Of a DNA stretch of 64,000 nucleotides, positions 50,476 through 58,777 are shown piece after piece. The DNA lies in the NCBI GenBank assembly GCA_965230515.1, contig OZ246007.1, forward strand, positions 2,852,001 to 2,916,000, in the 5' to 3' direction. The position numbers were made by a program, and so were the translations under genes. The notes under the pieces were generated by a model. That model had not been told where the DNA came from. It saw nothing but the letters and a program-made list of their open reading frames with translations, and ran no database searches. Source of the stretch: JAJFKB01 sp965230515 (lineage in GTDB: Bacteria; Pseudomonadota; Gammaproteobacteria; Pseudomonadales; IMCC2047). Positions within the stretch are counted from its first letter, which is position 1. Each line of letters begins with the position of its first letter.

Positions 50476-52065
50476 CTACGCGACTGCCTGCTCAGTGGTT
50501 TTATTGAGCTCCTCCCTCAGTTTGTGACGCTGAATTTTCCCGGTAGCGGTTTTGGGTAGATCATCGCGAAGTTCAATCCAGCGGGGATATTTCCATAGCT
50601 CGAGGTTATCTTTGACAAACTGTTGTAACTCCGGGACCAGATCCTGGTTTGCCGGTTGCCCCGGCTTTAAGGTAACGTAGGCGCATGGTTTCTCATTTCC
50701 TGCCTTGTCCTTGCGCGGCACTACGGCCGCTTCCAGTACCTTATGGTGCTTGCTCAGTGTTGCTTCAATCTCTGCGGGTGAGACCCAGTTTCCGCCGGAT
50801 TTAAACATATCGTCGGCGCGGCCCTGGTAATGAAAATAGCCTTGGTCGTCCTTATAGTACTTGTCTCCGGTTTTCATCCATCGACCGATAAAGGTGTTCA
50901 GGTCTTTTTCTCGCTGATTCCAGTAGCCGAGTGCCTGGGTGGGGCCACTCACCCACATTTCACCAATTTCTCCCAGTGGAACATCCTGGTCATCTTCGCC
51001 AACCAGGCGGAAGGTGTAACCGGGAACCGGCAAACCGGAGGCATCGTAGCGTACCTTGTCAGGCGGGTTGCAGATAAAGTTGTGTAGCATTTCGGTCATA
51101 CCCACCCCGCTCAGCAGTGGAGCATTGAAACACTTTTCCCAGCGCCGCCCCAAGTCCTCAGGTAATGCCTCTCCGGCTGAAAGACAGCGGCGTAAACTCG
51201 TCTTTTCGGTCATATCGGCATCGTCTATCGTTGCCAGCATGGAGGCAAATAGCGTGGGAACGCCGCCGAACAGTGTAGGCTGGTGCTCCTTTAGAATGTT
51301 AAGAGCTGCTTCAGCAGTGGGTCTGCCGCGCATCATGATCGTTGCTGCACCTACCGAAAAAGGAAACAGCATTCCGTTGCCGAGTCCGTATGCAAAAAAC
51401 AGCTTGGGAACGGTAAAAATAATGTCCTGTTCATTAATGTTCAGAATTTGCCTGCCCATGCCGTTCGCGACATGGAACAGGCTGCTGTGGACATGGATCA
51501 CACCTTTGGGGTGGCCGGTGGTGCCTGATGAGTATAACCAAAGAGCGACATCGTCACCTGTGGTGTGTGCGCAATCCAGTTCCAGGGAGTGCCCTTCGAT
51601 CAACTCTTTGTAGGTGTTGTGACCATGACCTTCATCACCCACTACGATAATATGTTCCAGATGGTTTTGTTTGGCCAGTATAGGGGCGAATTTCTGGTAG
51701 AACTGTTCGTCCACTATCAGGATACGCGCGCGGCAATCATTGAGCATATAGTCAAATTGCTCGGTAACCAGGCCATTGTTGAAATTTACCGGTATGAGGC
51801 CGGACTTAATGCAGCCCCAAAAAATACAGGCGTATTCGAAACTGTTGTCGAGACACAGGGCAATACGGGATTCCTGGGGCATCCCCAGGATGCGCAGTGC
51901 ATTACCGGTCTGGTTGACCTGATCAGCCAGTTGTTGATACGTATAGCGATTGGCTCCATCGATAACGGCGGTATAGTGACCCCGTCCCTCGATCAGGTGT
52001 CGGTCAATAAAATAGAAGGCGGAGTTGAAGCGTCGGGGTAAACCCTGGTTTTGATGTTTGGACAT
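50476..52065 (-). CDS. Benzoate-CoA ligase family protein
   Basis: A 529-residue AMP-forming acyl/aryl-CoA synthetase of the benzoate/4-hydroxybenzoate-CoA ligase group. The P-loop YSSGTTGHPKGVIHVH, the region GGVPTLFASML, the motif KTGDKYYKDDQGYFHYQGR and the catalytic Lys in LPKTATGKIQRHKL are intact. It should activate an aromatic acid (benzoate, hydroxybenzoate or similar) to its CoA thioester. It is divergent from an AraC-type regulator with paired inverted repeats between, suggesting ligand-controlled expression. No downstream aryl-CoA reductase or box genes are in the window. Confidence 0.88.
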   Translation of the reverse strand: MSKHQNQGLPRRFNSAFYFIDRHLIEGRGHYTAVIDGANRYTYQQLADQVNQTGNALRILGMPQESRIALCLDNSFEYACIFWGCIKSGLIPVNFNNGLVTEQFDYMLNDCRARILIVDEQFYQKFAPILAKQNHLEHIIVVGDEGHGHNTYKELIEGHSLELDCAHTTGDDVALWLYSSGTTGHPKGVIHVHSSLFHVANGMGRQILNINEQDIIFTVPKLFFAYGLGNGMLFPFSVGAATIMMRGRPTAEAALNILKEHQPTLFGGVPTLFASMLATIDDADMTEKTSLRRCLSAGEALPEDLGRRWEKCFNAPLLSGVGMTEMLHNFICNPPDKVRYDASGLPVPGYTFRLVGEDDQDVPLGEIGEMWVSGPTQALGYWNQREKDLNTFIGRWMKTGDKYYKDDQGYFHYQGRADDMFKSGGNWVSPAEIEATLSKHHKVLEAAVVPRKDKAGNEKPCAYVTLKPGQPANQDLVPELQQFVKDNLELWKYPRWIELRDDLPKTATGKIQRHKLREELNKTTEQAVA

Positions 52066-52145
52066 TGTTCCTCACCTGTTGTATTTTTGTCTTTAGTTTA
52101 CTGAAGTTCCTTTATTGGCAGTTTTTAGGTGAGGTCTTTTCACCG

Positions 52146-52223
52146 CTGCATTGCAGGTGGGTATTTTAGTTGCTGTCGTGATACTGCTGAATGCACTAAG
52201 GTATCAAAAGCTGGTACTTTTGA
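52146..52223. promoter_or_regulatory. Inverted repeats between CoA-ligase and AraC genes
   Basis: Two perfect repeats lie in the 206-bp divergent region: CTGCATTGCAG at 52146-52156 (5+1+5) and TCAAAAG-ctggta-CTTTTGA at 52204-52223. Either could be the AraC-family regulator's operator. The rest of the region holds no gene. Confidence 0.4.
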
Positions 52224-52271
52224 ACGATTTTTGTGCTGGATCTTTGTAGCTGGACTTGTGGGTTGATAACA

Positions 52272-53159
52272 ATGATGGAAAAGAGTATTCCGAATTATTA
52301 TCTCTATGGTGAAACGGAGCCGGTGGACGATCTGCACTATGTGCATATTGAATCGATAGCCTCCAGAAGTCGCAAGCACGACTGGAAAATTGATCCGCAC
52401 CGGCACGATCACCTGTTTCAGATGCTGTTTCTGGAAAGTGGCAGTGTGCGAGCGGGCGTTGACCAGATCGAGCGCACTTGTCCTGGCGGCAGTATTCTGA
52501 CTGTTCCGCCGACAGCAGTACATGGGTTTGAGTTTGGCGAGGATACCCTGGGCACCATCATCACCATTGACGAATCATTTTTGCTTAGTGTCTTTGACTT
52601 AAAGGAAAGGCACCTCGTGCAAGGGCTTTTGGATGAAGCCTCGAGGGTATCTTTGCAAACGGATAGTGATGATTGGAAGAGCATTCTGGGGCTGGTTGAG
52701 CGGCTGTCTTTAGAGTTCAAATGGCCAGGTATGGGAACAGTATCGCTAATCGGTGCTTATCTGAAAACCATGATTATTCTGTTGGCCCGGTTACTTTGCA
52801 GAACTGAGGAGTTGAATATTCGCGGTTCAAGAAACAGGGCGGTTTTTGACCGGTTTCGTTATCTTCTGGAGCATCATCTGGCGGAGCATTGGTCAGTTAA
52901 ACGCTATGCTGTTAAGTTAGGTGTAACCGTAGGAAAGCTGAACCGGATCTGCAGCGATTTTTCACAGCGGCCACCTTCAGAGATCATTCAGAGGCGAATG
53001 ATGGTGGAATCCCGACGGTTGCTAACCTATACAGGAATGTCTATTAATGAGGTTTGCTATCAGCTGGGCTTTAAGGATCCGGCTTACTACTCACGTTTTT
53101 TTAACCGCAATCAAGGCATGAGCCCCAGTCAGTTCAGGGAACAGATCGAAAAGTGTTGA
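52272..53159 (+). CDS. AraC family regulator (PobR-like)
   Basis: A 295-residue regulator with an N-terminal cupin-type sensor (HDWKIDPHRHDHLFQMLFLESG is its metal-free cupin-like core) and a C-terminal double HTH. The second HTH ends INEVCYQLGFKDPAYYSRFF followed by NRNQGMSPSQFR. It resembles PobR-type activators of 4-hydroxybenzoate metabolism. Two adjacent ATG codons (52272, 52275) can start it. It is divergent from the aryl-CoA ligase gene, which is its likely target. Confidence 0.87.
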   Translation: MMEKSIPNYYLYGETEPVDDLHYVHIESIASRSRKHDWKIDPHRHDHLFQMLFLESGSVRAGVDQIERTCPGGSILTVPPTAVHGFEFGEDTLGTIITIDESFLLSVFDLKERHLVQGLLDEASRVSLQTDSDDWKSILGLVERLSLEFKWPGMGTVSLIGAYLKTMIILLARLLCRTEELNIRGSRNRAVFDRFRYLLEHHLAEHWSVKRYAVKLGVTVGKLNRICSDFSQRPPSEIIQRRMMVESRRLLTYTGMSINEVCYQLGFKDPAYYSRFFNRNQGMSPSQFREQIEKC

Positions 53160-53200
53160 GGACAATTGGCCAGACGTGCCACTTAAAGATTGCTTCGTAT

Positions 53201-54406
53201 TTACCCGTTTTTAGGCAACTTGCGTTTCTCAAGACTGGGTTGCCAAAGCATATGGCTATAGAGAAACAGGTAGACCGTAAATGGGATCGTCCACAGTACG
53301 GCGGAAAAAAGCATCAGCTGCAGATTAAACTGAAAGAGATAAGCCCAGATCCTCAGGATGGCCGCAATAAATATCAATCCGTAACAGACCACCAGCAACG
53401 GACTGGGTTGTAGCGTGCGGCCGGTATGCCTTAGTACAACGCGGGTCATGAAGCTGATGCCCATTAACCCCAGCGCGCCAGCTGTAAATGCATGTAGCCA
53501 CAGATGATTGGAGATTATCTGGTTGTAATCATAGAGCGCGCGTAGCGCAAAGGTAGCCAGCAGCCACAGATAAGCCATATGCATGATCAATATAATCGGA
53601 TATTTTCTGATCTGCCAGGTATGCCAGCGAGCAAAACGAAGTGAATGGATTAACAGTGCTGACAGAGAAGCGGTCAGGCGCCAGTCACTGCTCATCGTCA
53701 GTAGGTCCGAGAGAATAAAAAAAGCGACCGACAGAATGCTTAAAAATTCGATTGTCGGGTTAAACCGGATCTCTTCTATGCCGCGCTCAGGCAGAATGTT
53801 GTTGGTAAAAACCACCGCGAGAAATGCACCGGCTACAACAAATTTGATCATAATTGCGTAGATGGCCGTGCGCAAACCCAGAGCAGTGAGTTCCGGGTTT
53901 TGCTGTATAATGCCCCAGTGGAACAGGATATTACCCAGGCAGATGCCCATAAAAATAATCAGTGCTGCCAGATAGACCCGGTTAGGTGCGGCCCAAAGCC
54001 TTGGTGTGACCATGATAGAGATCACCAGGTACAGACTGCTATCCACAGCCAGCACCAGCAGCTCAGGTAATTGTGAGGAAAAATAGAATGCCAGGCGGCC
54101 CAGTACCCAGAGCAGAGCAAGTAGCATCAGTCGCCATCCTGAGATCTCTTCGGTCTGCGCCCAACTGCCCAAAAATGTCAGGGTAAAGCCCGCGACGATA
54201 GCTCCAAAAAAGCCAAACACCATTTCATGGCCATGCCAAAGGTTGGCCGAATAGACTGCATTCGGGCCTAGCGAAAAGCCAAAATAGCCGCCCAGCCACA
54301 GTATCATCAATACCGGGCAATAGAGGGCGCCCAAGAGATACAGGGGGCGAAACGGGCTTTTCCAAATGGGTGCTGATGAAAGTGCTGTAGATGTCGCTGG
54401 TGGCAT
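53201..54406 (-). CDS. nnrS: NnrS family membrane protein
   Basis: A 401-residue polytopic membrane protein (about 12 helices) of the NnrS family, heme- and copper-containing proteins tied to nitric oxide stress and denitrification. Family features include ANLWHGHEMVFGFFGAIVAGF, LRFARWHTWQI and LWLHAFTAGALGLMGISFMTRVV. Its exact reaction is unknown; it is thought to protect iron metabolism during NO stress. It is 47 kb from the NO reductase gene and lacks the FNR box found there. It follows the SDR gene after 127 bp. Confidence 0.92.
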   Translation of the reverse strand: MPPATSTALSSAPIWKSPFRPLYLLGALYCPVLMILWLGGYFGFSLGPNAVYSANLWHGHEMVFGFFGAIVAGFTLTFLGSWAQTEEISGWRLMLLALLWVLGRLAFYFSSQLPELLVLAVDSSLYLVISIMVTPRLWAAPNRVYLAALIIFMGICLGNILFHWGIIQQNPELTALGLRTAIYAIMIKFVVAGAFLAVVFTNNILPERGIEEIRFNPTIEFLSILSVAFFILSDLLTMSSDWRLTASLSALLIHSLRFARWHTWQIRKYPIILIMHMAYLWLLATFALRALYDYNQIISNHLWLHAFTAGALGLMGISFMTRVVLRHTGRTLQPSPLLVVCYGLIFIAAILRIWAYLFQFNLQLMLFSAVLWTIPFTVYLFLYSHMLWQPSLEKRKLPKNG

Positions 54407-54429
54407 GAAGCTGAAGGCCGCTTGGTTAA

Positions 54430-54452
54430 AGGTAACACAGGATAAGTTACCT
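54430..54452 (-). promoter_or_regulatory. Inverted repeat in the nnrS leader
   Basis: AGGTAAC and GTTACCT (7-bp perfect arms, 9-bp spacer) lie 24 bp before the nnrS start. A second overlapping pair, ACAGG/CCTGT, shares the spacer. It may be an operator or a leader hairpin. It does not match NsrR, NorR or FNR consensus. Confidence 0.35.
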
Positions 54453-54533
54453 GTTGGTTTTGCGCAACCGGTGATCTGATTCTCGGGTCGGGGGAGAGCT
54501 ATTGTGACAGGTTTAGCTGTTTAATCTGAGAAA

Positions 54534-55229
54534 TTAGTTAGTCCATCCTCCGTTAAATGGAATGGCCTGGCCGGAGATAAAATTGCAGTGGTCGCTGGCT
54601 AAAAATACAGCCAGTGCCGAGTGTTCCTGCCCGGTACCCAGTCTGCCTGCGGGGACTTCTGCAATGCGTTGTTTGAACTCATCTGTTTGCTGGTATTCCG
54701 GTGGAAAGTACTCCTGGTTTTCTACAAATATTTGTGCGATGGCGTTGACCTGAACATTGGAGGGAGCAACTTCGTTGCCGACCGCTTTAACCCATGAGAG
54801 TTGTGCTCCGCGAGCGGCGATATAGGCAGATGCATTGGCAAAGGGTTTTAATGGTGCAGCGCTACCCATCACGATGATTTTGCCGGATTGTCGCGCTATC
54901 ATCTGTGGCAGTACTGCTCGACCTAATCTGAATAACGGATAAACCATCTCCTCAAAGGGTGTCTGTAATTGTTGGTCCGTCACCTCTATGGCCGTTGCTC
55001 TGTAGCGTTGCGAGGCCAGGTTGATTATCAGTACATCGATGTCTTTAACTTCGCAGACCAGGTTGTCTGCGGCCTTATCATGGGTTAAGTCTCTGTTGTC
55101 CGGAATAACCTCAGCATTTTCCTGTGTGAATGCCTCGACCAGTGTCGGCCCCATAAAGCTGTTCGCCTGGGTGATCACGACGCGCTTGCCACGAAGGCCG
55201 TGGCGCTGGTTTTTCCCTTGATCCGTCAT
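54534..55229 (-). CDS. Degenerate short-chain dehydrogenase/reductase
   Basis: A 231-residue SDR-fold protein with an altered active site. The usual TGxxxGxG cofactor loop reads TQANSFMGP. The Ser is kept in MGSAAP. The catalytic Tyr is kept but YxxxK reads YIAAR, so Lys is replaced by Arg. The C-terminal FLASDHCNFISGQAIPFNGG is typical of the family. It may bind a nucleotide poorly or act without redox chemistry. AAGGA stands seven bases before the ATG. It starts 22 bp after the terminator that closes the transport operon, so read-through or its own promoter drives it. Confidence 0.82.
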   Translation of the reverse strand: MTDQGKNQRHGLRGKRVVITQANSFMGPTLVEAFTQENAEVIPDNRDLTHDKAADNLVCEVKDIDVLIINLASQRYRATAIEVTDQQLQTPFEEMVYPLFRLGRAVLPQMIARQSGKIIVMGSAAPLKPFANASAYIAARGAQLSWVKAVGNEVAPSNVQVNAIAQIFVENQEYFPPEYQQTDEFKQRIAEVPAGRLGTGQEHSALAVFLASDHCNFISGQAIPFNGGWTN

Positions 55230-55250
55230 AATTTTGTCCTTTTTAGAAAC

Positions 55251-55288
55251 AAAAAAGGGGCGCTTAATCGTGCAATATCAAGCGCCCC
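55251..55288 (-). terminator. Strong rho-independent terminator of the transport operon
   Basis: On the minus strand, GGGGCGCTT (55288-55280) pairs perfectly with AAGCGCCCC (55265-55257) around a 14-nt loop, followed by six T residues (55256-55251). It lies 22 bp after the DUF1329 stop codon. This is the clearest intrinsic terminator in the window and marks the end of the YCF48-RND-DUF1302-DUF1329 operon. Confidence 0.92.
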
Positions 55289-55309
55289 TGGATGGTAGAA
55301 AGGTAAACC

Positions 55310-56626
55310 CTAGCGGCCGGTGGCTCGCATGTTTTGTACTGTGAACTTGCTGACCGGGTTCAGTTTCGGATCCACCTGACCCTTGAACTGACCGGTGGTG
55401 CAGTGGTTCGCCTGTACGTCAATCATCGCAAAGGAGTCATCAATCGATACCCCGGTGCCCTTGTTCTTGGGCAGGTGATGCTCAGGATGCGCCTGTCCGA
55501 TATACCAGGTCTTCCACAGCTTGCCGGCACGGTCATAAATGTTGGTGCGCGGAATGGTGTAGGTCTGGGCATCGATAAAGTGTACCCGCTTGCTGATCGG
55601 GTGGTTCTTATCCACCGGCTCCGAATGCAGCTCATACACCTTACGCAACTGCCAGGTGATGTTCGGGAAACAACCGCCCTTACCACCAAACGCCACCACC
55701 TGATAACCCTCGTCATCCTTGTGCGTGTCCGGATCCAGATCCAGGTCATTGTGGTTGTAGAACGGCATCATCAGATCACGGGCGCCCTTGAAGGTCCAGG
55801 TCATATCCGATACCCGACCGTTATACCCCTCAAAATCCTCGATCATCAGATCAGAGCCCAGGAATGAGTCGGTGACCTGACCGGTCGCCAGACGACGCAC
55901 CCGACGCTGGAAGCCCAGATACAACCAGGCGTTATCCCGCTTCTGGTCATCCTCGGCCCGCTGAATCAGCAGCTGGGTATTCTTCACATCAAACGGCTCC
56001 AGCACCTGCACATAGATCGCCCGGAACAGCTCCGACGGGTTCGGCGTGATATCCGGTACCGGTGGCTGGTTGACCCGGTGCTTGAAGTTCAGAAAGTGGA
56101 AGTTGAACTTGATGGTACGTTCCACATTACCACTGTCCATGTTGCGGTACTTCCAGTAAAACGGATAGATCGCGGCGTTATCCCCCCAGTTGTACCCGTA
56201 CTTGTAGTTCCAGGCAATCTTCTCACCGGCACGCGGATCATTGATATCGGGTTCTTCCGGAAAGGGACGACCGGCGACGAAGCCGTTGATCTGGCCGACT
56301 TCGGCACCCAGTGATACCTGGTTCAGGTTATCCCGGGTGGCCTGCACATAGTTCGGGTGCAGATCAAAGGTGGTGGTCTCACCAACCTTCATCTCCGTCC
56401 AGCCCTTCTGGATGTGCTTGAACATCTCCGGGTCCACAATCGCTTCAAATTGATCCACATTGCTGCTGTTAATGGTCATCCCGGTGCTCAGCCCGTTATA
56501 GCTGGGTACACTGTTTTTATAGGGATAAAACGAGTTCTCGACATCGTCATCGGTGGCCGCATGCACCATCGTGCCGACCAGACTGCCACTCAGGGCCACG
56601 CCCATCATCAGTTTTTTAATAGTCAT
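55310..56626 (-). CDS. DUF1329 family periplasmic/outer-membrane protein
   Basis: A 438-residue protein with a signal peptide (cleavage likely after VHA, residue 23) and a DUF1329 domain, a fold compared with LolB/lipoprotein-sorting beta structures. Segments include WNYKYGYNWGDNAAIYPFYW, QKRDNAWLYLGFQRRVRRL and YEGHNGR-like FEGYNGRVSDMTW. DUF1329 and DUF1302 genes travel together, often near genes for degradation of steroids, terpenoids or other hydrophobic compounds. A periplasmic carrier role for a lipid-like substrate is inferred. Codons are strongly biased to G/C endings, suggesting high expression. It is the last gene before the terminator. Confidence 0.88.
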   Translation of the reverse strand: MTIKKLMMGVALSGSLVGTMVHAATDDDVENSFYPYKNSVPSYNGLSTGMTINSSNVDQFEAIVDPEMFKHIQKGWTEMKVGETTTFDLHPNYVQATRDNLNQVSLGAEVGQINGFVAGRPFPEEPDINDPRAGEKIAWNYKYGYNWGDNAAIYPFYWKYRNMDSGNVERTIKFNFHFLNFKHRVNQPPVPDITPNPSELFRAIYVQVLEPFDVKNTQLLIQRAEDDQKRDNAWLYLGFQRRVRRLATGQVTDSFLGSDLMIEDFEGYNGRVSDMTWTFKGARDLMMPFYNHNDLDLDPDTHKDDEGYQVVAFGGKGGCFPNITWQLRKVYELHSEPVDKNHPISKRVHFIDAQTYTIPRTNIYDRAGKLWKTWYIGQAHPEHHLPKNKGTGVSIDDSFAMIDVQANHCTTGQFKGQVDPKLNPVSKFTVQNMRATGR

Positions 56627-56656
56627 AACAATTTCTACCTTTAGTCTATAGGTGCA

Positions 56657-58726
56657 TTAGAAACGATAGCGAATGGTCAGCTGGATTTCGTCTTCCTTCT
56701 CAGCCATACCAATCGGACCGGAGCGGAAACGTCCCAGCGGCTCAAATCCGGTAATACCCGCTGAAGCGGACGTTAGCCCGTTAGCACCGTGCTCGGGAAG
56801 ACCCGGAATGGAGGTGGTAAACGGCCCAAACGGATTACACAGACGGCAATCGTCAAAGGTCTCTTTCTCGCCACCGCTCTTATAGTTGGCACCCAGAATC
56901 AGCTGCCAGTTATCGCTGATCAGCCAGTCCACCGAGGGGGCCACTACAGTTGCGCCCTGACGGAACTCATGGGCAATAATGATCTGCGGGCTCAAGCGGT
57001 CATTCATCCACCAGCCTTTGATCAGCAGGGTACCGATATGACTGACCTTCCAGTCCGGCATGCCGACTTCACCCAGGGTCGCCTGACCGTGCTCATGATC
57101 TAAAATATGTTGACCAAAGATCTGACCGGAGATCAGGAAGGCACGGGTTTTGTTGATCGAACGGATAAAGACGTTCTTGTCCGCACCAATCACGAAACGC
57201 ACCACATCCGACTCGGAGAACAGACGACGCTCCAGGGTGTTGGCAAACTCTTCCCCTTCGGTATAGGCCACTTCCACCCGGAATACCGTATCGATCGCTT
57301 GCGAGTAGTAGTCGATGGAACCACCGAGCATGTTCACGCGTGGGAAGAACATATCAAAGGCGATCAGATAATCACGCTCAGTCGCCGCACCTCCGGTAAA
57401 GGGATTGACCACCGGAATATGACCCGCACGTATCGACGGCAGCTGTGAGCGATAGGTCATGGCATTCAGGGACCAGCCAAAGTCTCCAATCACCCCTTCC
57501 ACTTTGATACCGAACTGGCTGTTACTTAAACTCCAGGAGGGCAAGTTCACATCCCGAATACCAATGGTTTGTGGACCAAAGTTAGTGGCCAACAGCCCTA
57601 AACTGGGATCGGTGACACTAAAGGGTGCAAAGTTAGCGACCGTACCACCGTTTTCCCACAGATTGGTCATGCCACGAAAGAAACAACCCGCATCCAGAAT
57701 CACGTAGGGCGAACCACATTGTCCCAGATTGTTGGGACGAAACTTGTCAAAGTTCCACACCAACTGGAAGTTAAAGTCATCAAACGGACCGGTCGCACCA
57801 AAGCGGAAGTCCGCTTTCAACATCCACATCGGAATTCGAATATCTTCCAGTTCGTCATAGATGTTGTGCCGCGAGTAATCCACCGGGTTGATGATATCCA
57901 ATACCCGGAACAGATCCGTACGACCCCAGATCACCTGCTGTTTGCCCAAACGGAAGTTGATCTCGTTGTCGCCGGTCATCGGCAGCGTGAAGTCCACATA
58001 CAGTTCACGCAGCCAGTCGGCCCGGTCACTGAAGATCTCCGGTGCGGCCAGCTCATCCTTGTCATAATCCAGGTAATCATCCATACAGCCCCGGCTGTCC
58101 TCATCACAGGGACGTACCGGCACCCCGAAAGAAACCCCGCCACCGTGGGGACGCAGATGCTCGCCTAAGGTGATCATCCCTTCATTGGGATTATTGGCGT
58201 AGTTATCTACAAAGGTGTTACCACCCAAAACTATCTGATAAGGGAATGCGCTACCGGTACCGTCGCCGCCCACCGCTAAGTCAACCTGTGGTCCCAGGAT
58301 ATTAATCACTGCAAAGTTACCAACACTCAGACCACCTGCTGGCCCAAGCCCAGCACCATTGATCGGTACCGCGGTCGGGGCACCAATATTCGCTAGACCC
58401 GTTGAGTTGACCGTTGGGGAACCCCCGGCATCGTCACCAAAATCATCGTCATTGAGGTCGTAGACCGCGTCATAGCTCAGACGCAATACCCCGTTCACGC
58501 TCACATTACGGAACGGGCCCACATCACCTACAAACTTCAGCCCTTCCAGCTGAACCCCGTTACGAAACTTTGACAGCCCCACATCCTTGCGGTGGTAGGT
58601 GGCGTTCTCGAAAAAACCACTCCACTGGGTTTTATCGGCCAGCGCGCTTGTACTCGACACGCCCGCAGCCAATGTCACCGCCGCTGTTAACAAGCCCAGT
58701 TTCCCGGACATCATCTTACCTTTCAT
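56657..58726 (-). CDS. DUF1302 family outer-membrane protein
   Basis: A 689-residue protein with a signal peptide (about residues 1-30, ending SALA) and a body of alternating hydrophobic/aromatic residues ending in Phe (IQLTIRYRF), the hallmark of an outer-membrane beta-barrel. Inner segments include LGKQQVIWGRTDLFRVLDIINP, a phrase typical of DUF1302. It probably forms the outer-membrane port of the system. A GGAGAGG ribosome site precedes the ATG. Gaps of 29-51 bp on both sides fit one operon. Confidence 0.9.
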   Translation of the reverse strand: MKGKMMSGKLGLLTAAVTLAAGVSSTSALADKTQWSGFFENATYHRKDVGLSKFRNGVQLEGLKFVGDVGPFRNVSVNGVLRLSYDAVYDLNDDDFGDDAGGSPTVNSTGLANIGAPTAVPINGAGLGPAGGLSVGNFAVINILGPQVDLAVGGDGTGSAFPYQIVLGGNTFVDNYANNPNEGMITLGEHLRPHGGGVSFGVPVRPCDEDSRGCMDDYLDYDKDELAAPEIFSDRADWLRELYVDFTLPMTGDNEINFRLGKQQVIWGRTDLFRVLDIINPVDYSRHNIYDELEDIRIPMWMLKADFRFGATGPFDDFNFQLVWNFDKFRPNNLGQCGSPYVILDAGCFFRGMTNLWENGGTVANFAPFSVTDPSLGLLATNFGPQTIGIRDVNLPSWSLSNSQFGIKVEGVIGDFGWSLNAMTYRSQLPSIRAGHIPVVNPFTGGAATERDYLIAFDMFFPRVNMLGGSIDYYSQAIDTVFRVEVAYTEGEEFANTLERRLFSESDVVRFVIGADKNVFIRSINKTRAFLISGQIFGQHILDHEHGQATLGEVGMPDWKVSHIGTLLIKGWWMNDRLSPQIIIAHEFRQGATVVAPSVDWLISDNWQLILGANYKSGGEKETFDDCRLCNPFGPFTTSIPGLPEHGANGLTSASAGITGFEPLGRFRSGPIGMAEKEDEIQLTIRYRF

Positions 58727-58777
58727 AGTCCTCTCCTTTGTTAAGGATAGTTATTTTTAGTCGTCGCTACCCACAGG

